Source: Strix aluco (lineage: Eukaryota; Chordata; Aves; Strigiformes; Strigidae). From it: DNA of 64,000 bases. Positions 28,801 through 39,900 of the stretch are shown here, in pieces; position 1 is the stretch's first letter, and each line of letters opens with the position of its first letter. Both the position numbers and the translations under genes were made by a program. The DNA lies in NCBI RefSeq assembly GCF_031877795.1, contig NC_133948.1, positions 11,206,948 to 11,270,947 of the forward strand, read 5' to 3'. The notes under the pieces were generated by a model, which searched no databases, was not told the origin of the DNA, and saw only the letters and a program-made list of their open reading frames with translations.

Positions 28801-29589
28801 AAAACGGTGAGAGACTGGTGTGCTGGCTTGCTCTTGTGTTCGCTGAAAATCCTCACCCTTTTAAGAACACAGGGTATAGGGATGGAGTAGCTCAACAACA
28901 ACAGGGAAAGGAAAAGTTAAAGGTGTGGTAAAATAGACGTGGTAGAAGAGAATGCAGCGTCTGTCCTACCTGAATTTTAAAGTGCAGCGCAATTGTTACA
29001 CCTAGGTGTTTGAGTGCTGCTCCAGTAAAGAACATTCTGAGGAGTGGGAATTCATACAACTTTCAGTATATGTTTCCTGAGATTGAGAACTGTCTTGCTT
29101 CCCTAAGAATCTGTGTTGTACCTGGGAGCACTTCCAAGCAGCTGGGTCAGGGCATATGTCCTGAATGTATTCTGCACTATTACTGGTATTGCATGGTATG
29201 ATATACACCTAGACAAGTACCCACCCCTTCTATGACTAGCATCCACATCATACAGTGATGCTTACTAACATGTGGTATGTGGGTGGGTTTTATGGGTTTT
29301 TTTTGTACAGTTGTGCTGACAGCCTTGATTGTCTACTGCAGAGAAATGGCTGGATACAGGAAGGATTATCTAAGTTGGTTTCTATGGAAACTCGGACACT
29401 TTTGTATTGAAGAGCTTGTGGCTGTCAGTTACATCTCTACAAAGAGGTGTTTTATGCAGATAGTGATATTTTCTTGTGCATCAGCTGTGCCCAAAATAAA
29501 CTAGAGCTTGCTGGTGTCGGGTATCCAAATCTGTTTAGCTTACTGCCATATGGACAGGTGGTTCAAGCTTGGTGGGAGTCCCACACTTT

Positions 29590-30420
29590 CTTAGAATTGT
29601 GGAATAATTTAGGCTGGAAAGAAACTTGGGAGGTCTCTAGTCCTATCTCCTGCTCGAAGCAGGAAAAACTTCAAAATTGGGTCAGGATGCCGAGAGCCTT
29701 GTCTAGTCAAGTGCAGAATCTCCCATCCTCATCAATAATCAGAAAACTGAGAGCTTAACCATCAAATTTGTTTTTTACTTCATCCTGTCTGAATTTTTTT
29801 TTTTGCAATTTGTCACATTTGTGCCTCATCCTCAACACTGTGAACCACAAAGAAGAGTATGGTTCTATGTTTTCCTGTACCCATTAAATAGCTTTAAAAA
29901 TGGCAACTGGCTCTCCCCTTAGCCTTTTCTTCTCTGTATTGAACAAACGCAACCTTCTTGCCTTGCATGTGCTCCTATCTCCTTGGCTGTGCTCCTGCCC
30001 TGTATGGTGGTCCTCCACTGAACTCACAGGTTTTTCTTTCAGTATGGAGCTTAAAGCTGGGCACAGTATTCAGGTTTTGTGAGCTGCTAAGTGCTGAACA
30101 GAGTGGCAAATAATAATTTACCATGACCTACTGGCTATGCTCTGGCTAACAGAGCCCAGTATGAAGCCAGCCCCTATTGGAGGAATCCTATTCAACTTGC
30201 TGGTCATGAGGACTCCCAGGCTCTCTTCTTGAAAAGCTGACTTCTAGCCAGGCTTGTCTCCAACCTGCTCTGATACATGGAGTTACTCTGACCCAGGTGC
30301 ATGACTTCACTTTTGCTATTGAAATGTACGTGGTTCATCTTGGTCTGTTCTTAAAGCTTGCCAATGCCCCTCAGTTGCAGCTCTGTCCTCTTTCTTGCAG
30401 GCCATCTTCTTCATAGCTTT
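29590..30420 (-). mobile_element. Old CR1 LINE fragment (3' part, minus orientation)
   Basis: Starts with a diverged form of the reverse-complemented CR1 3' end (TTAGAATTGTGGAATAATTT, then GGCTGGAAAGAAACTTGGGA and TCTAGTCCTATCTCCTGCTC) and continues through stretches typical of the antisense CR1 3' region, such as AGCTGGGCACAGTATTCAGG and TGACTTCACTTTTGCTATTG. Heavily diverged with no long frame, so a dead, ancient copy. The right boundary is approximate. Confidence 0.75.
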
Positions 30421-32852
30421 TTTCTAATACAGAGCAACCAGTGTGGCATGCTGATTGTGATCCAAATAGATTAGGCCCTTAAAAGTCTTAGCACATTGGA
30501 AGAAGTTTAAAATCTGTGCCCTAAGGCTTCCCACACTTTCATCTCTCCCAAGGGAGTAACAAGGATTAGGATCTAAGCCAGGCTTCAGCTGAAAGCCTGA
30601 CAAGAAGATACAAGACTAGAGCAAAATGCTAGTTATGCTGACTCGCAGGGGTTGCAAATGCAAATAGGCAGAACCTTGGCTATGTACCAGAACTTTAACA
30701 GGGCAGAGGGCACACGAACAAATAGATCAACTAGTCAGGGAGTGTGCAGAATGGGGAGGCTGCTGGGTGCCTGCCAAAACAGTTCAGAAAACAGATGCGA
30801 TGCCACAAACAACGTAAATTGAAAAGCAAAACTATCATTCCTTCTAACTGGAGTGCAAATACTGGAATAATTCACCAACTACATCCTAATTTGTAATGGG
30901 CACTTGTAAGACTGTTTGCTACATAGGAGACAATTGAGTATACCATTATGTGTAGACAAGACTTAAGCCAGTTTCATGCTTTTTGAAGAAAAAGGGAAGA
31001 GGGGTGAAGGAAAAACAGGAGTTTTACTCAGCCATGTTTCTTTCAGAATTATCCCTCTACACATTCACAACTGTGCAAAAAAAAAAGTCATCTTCCTGAA
31101 ACATCACTTCACTTGAGGAACCTTCTACAAATATGGGAAACAACCCAAACAACTCCTTTTGACCGAGGTCCCCACAAAAGGAAAGAAACTAAGACATCTA
31201 GTAGTATATAATATTGCAACATTAGTTTTGAACAGTCATCAACACTTTTGCTAGGTCTATACAGACCATCTCTAAGTTGCTAATGGAAATATGCAAGTAC
31301 ATCACTCAGGGCTGAATTTCTGAGCCATTTTCAGTTTCTAGCATTAGTAGTATACTTGAAGTGTGGGAGGAAACCAAAAGGTGTGGTTTGGGAAACTGCT
31401 TTTGCAAATTATGCTGTCTCACAAATTTTGGCATTCACTCCTTTCAGAAGTAAACACCTGTTGTTTGTTTTTTCCAAGCCTATTACAACTTCTTTGTAAG
31501 ACATATTGAGAATAAACCATCTCATATTTAATATGTATATGGCAAAACTCCCATGAAATGCATTTATGTTTAAATATATAAAATTAAAAATATTTTCTTC
31601 CCCATGAACAGTAGCATAACCTAAAGATTGTGACCCTTCTATCTTGAATATTTTGCCTTATCCATGAGTAATTTGCAACTTGCCCAAATTAATAGAATTA
31701 CGAAGTTTTCAGTAGTGCATTTTTGGGAGGTGGCCTGTGGCCCAAATGCTACCAAGAAATTGTAATAAGGAGAACAAAAATTCAATGCAGTGCTAAAATG
31801 CTTTCCCTTATGGCTTCATCATCTTTTTAAGAGTTTGATTATTTTCTCGTTCCTAATCTTGAACTGAGATTTGGTTTTCACCTGAGTATTTCAATAGTCA
31901 TGTTCTCATTTGGATGGAGTGGCTGCTTGTGTTTGAAGGAAGGAGTGTTAACCAACTGTATTCAGGCAGGGTGTACCTGCTGCTTACCCTAAAAACAAGT
32001 GGCCTACCATTGAGGCTCCAGCTTTTTCCAGAATCAGGAGGTAGTGTTTAGTTCTACGTTGAGATAGATCTGGTAAACCTGTGAGGAATATGTTCTTTTG
32101 CCAGAATTGTTTTAATGATACCAAGAACTTAAAAGGCCCCTAAAAAATGCTGAAGTCTTTTCCACAATGAGAACAACACTTTTTTTTTTTTTTAATGAAG
32201 CTTCTATAGGATCAAGCTTTCTAAGTAATAACTATGCCAAAATTGAGTTTATAAATTAGCCAATGGTACATGTTCTATGAATCTTGAGAGACTCAGCTAG
32301 CAAGACTTGAACCTGTTTTGTTGAACTGTTAAACCACATCATGAATTTTTAATAGTCTAAAATACAAGGAGGAAAAAAAATTAGGAAGTAAGTAATTCTG
32401 TGCCAAATACAATAATTAAATGACCTGGAAGAGAGCAAAGGCATCTTCCTGCATGCTCCAGCTCCTATTTCTGTATCAAACATGAATTCACTCATATTAT
32501 TCACCACATTAATTTTGTTCCTGCAGGGATCTGTGGGGTTCCCCCTGCCCTGTAACTTACACATTTCCCCATCAGAAACACAGAATGAACAGTTTTCTCT
32601 GCAGGGAAAGGCTACCTGGAGTTGCACAACATTAAAAGAGACAGCCTGACTCTAGACTAACGCTGTGATGAAGAGATGAACGCCAGTTAAGGCATGCTTA
32701 TGGTTTTACTTTCTCTTCCCCTGATGAAAATGCCTTTGCAGGTCCTGACACCCAGTATCTTCCCACTTGCTCATCCCACCTCCCATGAGGGCAGCCCAAG
32801 CGAGGCAGCCCTTGCACCACTGTGCAGGGACGTGGGTCTTGGCCTCGACCAG

Positions 32853-32978
32853 GGCCTCCTCAGGGGCTTCATGCAGACAGCAGGGCCTTGGCTTCAGCCC
32901 TGGCCTGCCCGGGGCGGCCTCGGAGGCTTCACGGGGGCGGCAGGACCTTGGCAAGGGGCTGCCTTGGCCTGGCTGGGA
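32853..32978. repeat. Imperfect 63-bp GC-rich tandem repeat
   Basis: Copies starting at 32853 and 32916 share GGCCTC, GGCTTCA, GCAGG, CCTTGGC and TGGCCTG in the same order. A small GC-rich minisatellite at the edge of the CpG island. Confidence 0.55.
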
Positions 32979-33363
32979 GGAGGGCGGCCGTGCGGCTGGC
33001 AGGGGCCTGGCAGACCCGGCTGCGGTGGCTGTTGCGCTGCACCCCGATCCCGCTCCGGCCGGCGCACCCGGCGGCCCCTCGCCCGTGCCCCACCCCCGCC
33101 CCCCCGTGCCCCCGCCCCTGGGCATCCCTGCGGCTAGCACGGGAAGCGGGACAGCGCCTCACCGCCTCGGGCCTCGTCGCGGGGCGGGGGGGCCGAGCTG
33201 GGACAGGCTCCCGCACACGGCCCCGGGGCTCGCTCGGACCCCGGGGGGAACAAGTAACGCCGCTGCCAGGGCCGGCTAGGGGGCGCCGCCTCCCCGGGAG
33301 CACCGGGCGGCCCAGCCGGGGGCCTGCGCTCCCTCTCCCCCCGCCGCCGCCCCAGCCACCTAC

Positions 33364-33600
33364 CGAGAGCGGCGGCGGCGGCGGCCTCCGCCAGCGGCTT
33401 CCGCCTTCATGTGCGACCCGGAAACCACGGCGAGCGCGCGTGACGCGCCCGCCCGGCGAGGGAGGGGCGGCGGCGGCCGGAACCGGGGCGGGCGGCGGGG
33501 GCGAGAGCGCCCAGCGTCACCCGGGCTCCGGCTGCGCTGCGGTGTCCCTGGGCGCGGGCGTGCCCCGTCGAGCACCGGGGTCTGGGGCGGCGGGCGGGCG
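33364..33600 (-). other. KLHL22: Candidate non-coding exon 1 of KLHL22
   Basis: On the minus strand, CGCTCTCG is followed by GTAGGT at 33363-33358, a near-consensus donor inside the CpG island, and KLHL22 needs a leader exon upstream of its spliced ATG exon. The 5' limit is not visible; 33600 is only a guess short of the promoter motifs. The stretch holds an ATG at 33411 (MKAEAAGGG) that opens a short frame running into the donor. Confidence 0.45.
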
Positions 33601-33656
33601 GGTGCCGCCGGTGCGGATGTCCGCGCCGCTGCCGCCAGCGGTGTGCCTGCGGCGGG

Positions 33657-33670
33657 ACTACATTTCCCAG
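33657..33670 (+). promoter_or_regulatory. ZNF143/THAP11-type (SBS) site
   Basis: ACTACATTTCCCAG matches the ACTACAnnTCCCAG core bound by ZNF143 and THAP11-HCFC1, typically found close to start sites of CpG promoters. It is about 200 bases upstream of the MED15 ATG. Confidence 0.75.
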
Positions 33671-33693
33671 CGAGCCCCCCGCCGAGCCGGACG

Positions 33694-33705
33694 CTCTCGC
33701 GAGAG
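33694..33705. promoter_or_regulatory. TCTCGCGAGA palindrome
   Basis: CTCTCGCGAGAG, a 12-base perfect palindrome containing the TCTCGCGAGA element that is common in vertebrate bidirectional and housekeeping promoters (ZBTB33 and BANP have been linked to it). Situated between the two putative start regions. Confidence 0.75.
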
Positions 33706-33753
33706 TTGGCCGGGCTCGGGCCGGGACTTCCTCTCCCGCAGGCTCGCAGCGTG

Positions 33754-33761
33754 CCGGAAGT
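33754..33761 (+). promoter_or_regulatory. ETS/GABPA-type site
   Basis: CCGGAAGT, the canonical ETS core, 105 bases upstream of the MED15 ATG. A second ETS core in reverse orientation (ACTTCC) lies at 33726-33731. Confidence 0.6.
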
Positions 33762-33865
33762 AGGTGCGCGGCATTTCCGCGGTGGCGTGCGGCCGAGCGG
33801 CGGCGGCGGCGAGCGCGGCGGCGGCGGGGCGGTAGCGGCGCTCGGCGCTTGCGGTGGCGGCAGGG

Positions 33866-33933
33866 ATGGACGTGACTGGGCCTGAGACCGACTGGCGCAG
33901 CACCAACTTCCGGCAGAAGCTCGTCAGCCAGAT
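33866..33933 (+). CDS. MED15: MED15 exon 1 (start, KIX helix 1)
   Basis: MDVTGPETDWRSTNFRQK to VSQ, plus two bases of I23. The donor GTGAGT follows at 33934. It differs from human at few positions and lies in the CpG island. Confidence 0.96.
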
Positions 33934-36900
33934 GTGAGTGCGGGCCGCGGCCTCAGCGCTGAGTAGGCCGCAGGCGGGCCTCGGCCTCTGCCAGAGGGGC
34001 TTCAGTGGCTTCCGCTGCCCCCAGGGCCGCCCTCGCCCGGGTGGCTCTGTTCCACCTGTCTCCGCTCCTCTGCGAGTCCTCCCCGGTCTTCCCCTTGCTG
34101 CCCGGGTTTGTCCGCGGTCCTCGGTTACCGCTCCTCCGGGCCCTTTTGCCGTCCCCCTGTGAGGGGGCCTCGTTGCCAGGATTTGCTCAGAGCCTACGCG
34201 GGGGGGGAGCCTGGCCTATTCTTTCACTTAATTTCTTCGATCCTCCTTCCCTTTCACTTTCCTCTTCCCCAGGAATACCAGCTTCCTGTCCTGCTTGACA
34301 GCATCTGCTTTAGGGCTTCGATTTTGGCAGTGTCCGTAGTGTTGCCGAGTTTGACATATTCTGTCCTATGAAAGCCCCTGTTACTGTCTTGCATCTGACT
34401 TTTTTTGGCTGGCAAAAACGAAATAAAAATGTCGGTGACGTAATATTTTGGTTATTCTGGACAGGGATTTGCTTTTCTCACTTCTAGAGCATGCATCATC
34501 TATTGGTATCTATCTGGTACTTAAAAGGCTGTTAAAGTTCACCTTGTTGCCTCTTCAGTTGTCCTTTGTGAAACAATTGCTTTACTTGAATTACTTTGTT
34601 GCTCTGCATGATTTTTTTCTTTTACGGAAGGCTCTTTTACCCTATGAAAGGACAGTGTTCAATGCTTCTAATATATTGAAATCATTATTTATGTGTGCTT
34701 AAAAAACTTGATCTGCCTTGTTGCTTATAAGAATCAATGTTTAAAAACACTTTTTTTTATGAGATGTAAACAGTATGCTGTTTGACTGCATGTGGTTTTA
34801 CTGCCTAGCTGGGCTTTATTATAAAGGTGCTGTTTCAGAATTAAACTGTTATGGTATTCATTAAAGAAAAACACAATGTGTGTCTGTCAAAGCCGTGCAA
34901 ACTTTCTTGGTGATCAGAACTGATGTTTTACTTTCTAAACTTTGCGCAAAGTCATTAATCCTGTTAGATTAATCCCTTGCTTTTTCTTCTCCTCCTCTTC
35001 TACTGTTCATCAAAACACGCAAACAAGTGCCCTTGAATGCTGTGTAGATAAGAGTAAGCAGATACAAACCTTAACAGAATAGACCTTTGTTTTTGTGTTT
35101 GCCCTGCGAACTGTAACTGTTTTTTCTCTGAGCAGTAAACAATGCCGATAGATGTTTCAGTGGATGCATATAGCAAGCGATAAAAAAAATTACTACTACT
35201 GACCAATAAAATCTTTAAGGTCAATGCTATATGAAGAGATGCCAGTAATCTTAAACTTTTAATTCTTGTTGTGAAAAAGTAGAACTAAAATATCTTCAGT
35301 TTATTGTCTCTTATGTATTGATGTTTCTTCCTTGCACTCCATGCAGGTTTATAGTATACATCATATGTTCGTATTCACTATCTTGTTTAAAAAGCAAGCA
35401 GACTTTTTATTGGGATAAGTGTAGAATGGCTGCAGTGGATTTTTATTTTTTTTTAAAGTGATTAATATGTGCTAGGTATCTGAAAACAACTTGGCTTGGT
35501 TTCACGTTGGTACTTGGAATAAAGTGAAGCTAGCCAGAAGCAGAATTTATAATAGATAGGTTTGTTGAATGAGAAATAGAAGCAATATATTCCCCACCCA
35601 TGGCAGCAGGGTTGGAGCTAGATGATCTTTAAGGTCCCTTCCAACCAAAATCATTTTATGAGTCTATATTGGCTAAAAAGACTTGAGCTCTGTATGCAAC
35701 AAGTTCCTATTTCTTTCCATAAGCTTCCAGTTTTGCCATTAGTGAGGCTTGTGTAGTAGGTGGAAGAGGGGGGTAATTAAAATAAATATCTGGTGAATCA
35801 TCTGAAAGTTTTCTTAATTTGTGGGAAAGTTGTTCCTAACAGTTATGAAAACACAGTCTTATATGCATGTATATTTTCCAGTTCATCATGCAAATAATAA
35901 GTGTTATTTATTTATCAAGATGAATATTAACACTTGGTCTTAAAAAAGTTAGCTGAAATGTATGGAACTGTTTACATAACTCATTTTGAGTGCTTTGTTA
36001 TAGCTTCTGGATACAGAAATCTTAATTTGTTGCTAATTTACACTCGGGTTTCTTTTACAACACTAAATTTAAATTTTGAGGGGGTGTTTTTCTTTTGAAA
36101 GAGTGACATGTGAGTGAATGTTTCAGGAGTGCTGTGTGGAACAGGTATCCTAGTGAATGTGTCAGTGGTCAATGTGTACAATTTAATTATCAGAATTTGA
36201 GAGAATACTGCATTTGATGATGCAAGGTGGCCCCTTCAGTATTCGGTTCTTGTGTGGCTGCAGGCCCAAGCAGGACTTTCATACTGTTACAAGATGGAGG
36301 AAAGCATGAGCTCAGATGACTGTGGCCAGGGAGTAGGTTTGGCTTTTCCCAGGTTGTTCCAGGAGACAGTGGTGATGTAGGGGGTGTGAGTATCTTCTTG
36401 TGCTTGCAAAACACCCCTTTATTCTGGCCCTTACAGGGAGTAGGTGCATACTGGTGCCTTGGGAGTCTCCTTTGTAAAGGGCTTTCCTTAATATGTTTTT
36501 AAACGTTGGTATTGCCTGAAGGACAAATACGAACTGGGTTGTGTGGTGGTAAACTCAGTATGTGGTTGAGTACAGCTGCTGCCCCAAGCTACTTCTAGGC
36601 TATGTTAGAAGTGAATCATCTTGAGTGTAGAAGAGGGATGTAACTTCAGTTGTGTGATGGTCCATTAATTTTGTGTTCAGCTTTTTGCCTGAAGTTTTGA
36701 TATGTATGTTCTCACGTGAGATTGAATAGGGTTTAGCTAATGGTTCAGGTGGATGAGCAGAAAGAGCATGTGTGAACAGAAATAAGGATGGAAATGTGGA
36801 GAGTGGATGAAAGGAGATAGAGGTGGATACTGTGGAGCAAGCAGGCGGGAGATTAGTGAATCAGCTAGTTTTTTGAGGGAGGGGAAGAAAAGAAAGATCA

Positions 36901-39900
36901 TCTGCATTACTGCTCTCTGTGAAACCAGTTCATAAAGGAGCCATAATTTTATTCCAGCCTAGGTTGTCTGATGAGAATTTAGGCAAAAAAGGCCAAGGCA
37001 GCAGATGTTTCTCCCTTCCTGGGACTGTAGAAAGTGAGGGCTTAGTTTTATAAATGATTTTTTTGACACAACTGTGAACCGAAGAACTACTGCCTATGCA
37101 GTACCTCTTCATTCCAAGTGTTTGGGTTGCGATACAGTCAATCCGATAAGGAAATTTCTAAAAGTTAAAAATAACTCGGGAGAAAGTGGTTATTTTTAAC
37201 CTTGGTTGTTCTTCAGTGCTGATAGCACAGCCACACGGAGAGTTGTACTGGCATAACTTGGAAGGGGCGGCTTCTTACCTGGTCACCTCTGCTGGAGGGT
37301 ATCACCTCTGGTGGAGGATATGCTTGTGAAGCTGTGAAGGGGTGATTCTGTGTGTAAGTGGGAAGGGGTTTTTTCATTACTGCAGAACTACAAAGACAGG
37401 TCATGCTAGGACAAGGCCTTAGGGAGGCTGGATGGTCTTTTACTTTTCCCTCTATAGCTGAAGGGACCGAGGTCCTTCAGGCTTTTATGTGTTCTGCTCA
37501 GCCACTGTGAATAAAGTACTATGGGTGATTGCTGTTTGGGGTCTTCTGCTGGTCTGTGGTGTTATGGGGGCATTCCAGCAGTGAGGGCTGCTATTGATGA
37601 AATTTGTTTATGTCTGATCTGTAACTAACAGAAATGCTGTGTGGGACAGTGCCACGCGCACAAGATCGAGCCATGAAAGTTTAATGTATTTGCTTGTGTT
37701 TACTTGGAGGTTTTTAAACCTTGTAATGTGGATAGATGTGGCTAACTGCTTACCAGCATGCTGCTTTTTTTCCTGCTGTTGTTTTAAGCAAGAAAGGTGC
37801 TTTGAGCTGAGCATTATAGTGACTAAATAGTCTATTTCATGAAGCAGCATTTGGTGATGCTACCTGGCTTAATGTGGTGTTGGCCCTGAAACTCATTGCC
37901 CTTTTATTTCTTCGGATCAACTGATTCATGCAGTCATGGGGTGAACTGGGTAGGGGAGCTGGTATAGTTCTGAAGGAGAACGTGTTTTGCAAGATTTTTC
38001 AACTAGACCAGCTGGCCTGAGTGAGAGGTTGCATGTTGTTGGGCTGGAAACAAGCTGCTTGGGAATGGAGGGGGAAGTCCTCCTGCAGCTGGTGTTCATG
38101 TTGAATGCTTCTTCTAGTGAAACTGCAACTTTGAGTGTTCTACATGAGATGAAAAAGTCAGTTTTAGTGCACATTTTATGATGCATTGAGTAAGTGATTA
38201 TGAGGCAGATAAAGACTGAATTGGCTGGTACCATCTAGTTTTCAGAGTTTTGTTGAGTTTGGTGTTCTGCAAGGATACGATACATTATTTGGTATCCTTA
38301 ACTCTATGCTAAAGCTATGGGGGTGTTTTTAGTGACTTTCCCCGTCTTTTAACATAAATATTTTTATATTGATTGCAGATGAATATGTGAACAAAGAACA
38401 AGTTGTGTGTTTTTTTCCTTCCTCCTAGTCTAAATCTTTATTGGAATGCTAACAGATGTCACATGCAGTGCTTGGAATGGCATTATTGGTAATGCAGATG
38501 TAGTCATTATAAAATGTTTTCATGTCCTATAACATCCAAAGGAAATGGTAGATACATATAAAAGTAGATAATCTCTTTTCTGTGAATTTTTTTCCAAGTT
38601 CCTGGTACCACATTGATCACTGTCCATATCACAACCACTTAGTACTACCTACATGTTGCTTCTTTTACTTGCTCCACATAATTTTTTTCTTGTCTTTCTG
38701 CCTGGTCAGTTCTTGGTGCTCTCAAAATGAGAGGCATTATCAGTGTACTGTGGGACTGTGAAGTTGAAGGATGAGTGGTGTGGATTTAGAGGCAGCCTTT
38801 CTGAAAGGGAAAGCGTTAAAAAAGGGAGGTCTTGATAAAGAATTGGATATAGCTTCTTCTGCACCAGAGCTCCTTTGTAAGCAGCTCACTTTAAGGCTTG
38901 TTTGCGCATGGAGGAATAGTTATTCTGCATTATGTTCAGATTCCTCTTCAGTTTAAGTAACCTACATGTATAAACAGCATTTTTTTAGTGCCTGCCAGAC
39001 CACACAAACAAGCTACCATGAGAGAGCCTTACAGCAAGGTAGCTGTGTTCTACTGTCTTCTACTTCGCAGGCTACAGCCAGTTAGCTGTATGCTGTTAGG
39101 CTACCAGTTTGCAAGGCAGGGGTGTGAGTTGTGGCAGCTTAAGCTCCTGCATTTTAAGGCTATAGCGTCTGCTCTTCTCACTTCTGTGACTGTGTTACTG
39201 AGTTAGGTCAGGAAATGGACCCAGCTTACTCCTCATATAAGCACTATTCCTGCTGCATGGGAGGTGGTAGAAATTCAGGGGGAAGAAGACGGTGGTCCCC
39301 CTTCAGACTGGCTGGAACTTTTCCGGGATCGCTACCCTGACATGCATTTAGTGTAGCATAGCTGCTCATCCAACAGCAGTTACTGAGAAATAATTTATTG
39401 AGATGTTAATTACAGGTGAAAGTATTTCATGGTAACTTGTTTGTGGAATTTAAAGACTGTAGCTGCTAGGCTGCTTTAAAATAGAACAGGTTTTGCAGTG
39501 AAGTGAAATGTTTCCAAGAATGAGAATGCCTGCAGGGTCTGAATAGGGCTGTTCACCTGACTGAACTCCTTGGTTTAGGATGTCTTTATCTTGTTGCATG
39601 TTTCACAGTTGAATTGCTTGCTACTTCTTGATGTACTGAGACTGCCCCTTCTTTTCCACCCATGTCCTTCTAAGTGTGTGGTCTTCTGTGTTGTGTGTGC
39701 ATTTTTTTTGTTATTTCTTTTTTTTCCTTTTCATCTTGCATGTTCGATATCCCATCCAGAGGGCAGATCAAGATCCAGTTTACTAGAGGTGTGATGGAAA
39801 AAGGACAGGAAGTCCCCATGATTCTGTCTGGTAAATGGGAAAGAACAGTAAGGGAATGGAAAGCTTTTTATTACCAAACCTGTTATTTTCTTCCCTTCAA

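Larger units (their letters stand above)
23459..33363 (-). other. Probable KLHL22 intron 1 (leader intron)
   Basis: About 9.9 kb between the probable non-coding exon 1 donor (33363) and the first coding exon. It contains a near-perfect palindrome with 23-bp repeats (25189-25262), a run of 21 A (25815-25835), an old CR1 fragment (29590-30420) and, at the right end, GC-rich sequence with an imperfect 63-bp repeat (32853-32978). No coding exon is recognisable on either strand. That this is one intron is inferred from the missing leader of KLHL22 and the good donor at the CpG island. Confidence 0.55.
32880..34200. promoter_or_regulatory. CpG island, probable bidirectional promoter of KLHL22 and MED15
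   Basis: GC- and CpG-dense stretch spanning the MED15 first exon on the plus strand and, about 500 bases away, a strong splice donor on the minus strand at 33363 that fits a KLHL22 leader exon. Within 110 bases (33657-33761) are a ZNF143/THAP11-type site, a TCTCGCGAGA palindrome and a CCGGAAGT ETS site, a combination known from TATA-less divergent housekeeping promoters. No TATA box seen. In human, as I recall, the two genes are also divergent but further apart. Confidence 0.7.

Noticed and set aside
29447-29758. 103-codon open frame overlapping the CR1 remnant
   Set aside because: The right half is antisense CR1 3' region, which is not coding.
32694-34371. Long open frames (up to 313 codons) over the second CpG island
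   Set aside because: Composition artefact: low-complexity Arg/Gly/Pro sequence, several overlapping frames at once, no resemblance to known proteins. Only the 22-codon MED15 exon 1 is supported.
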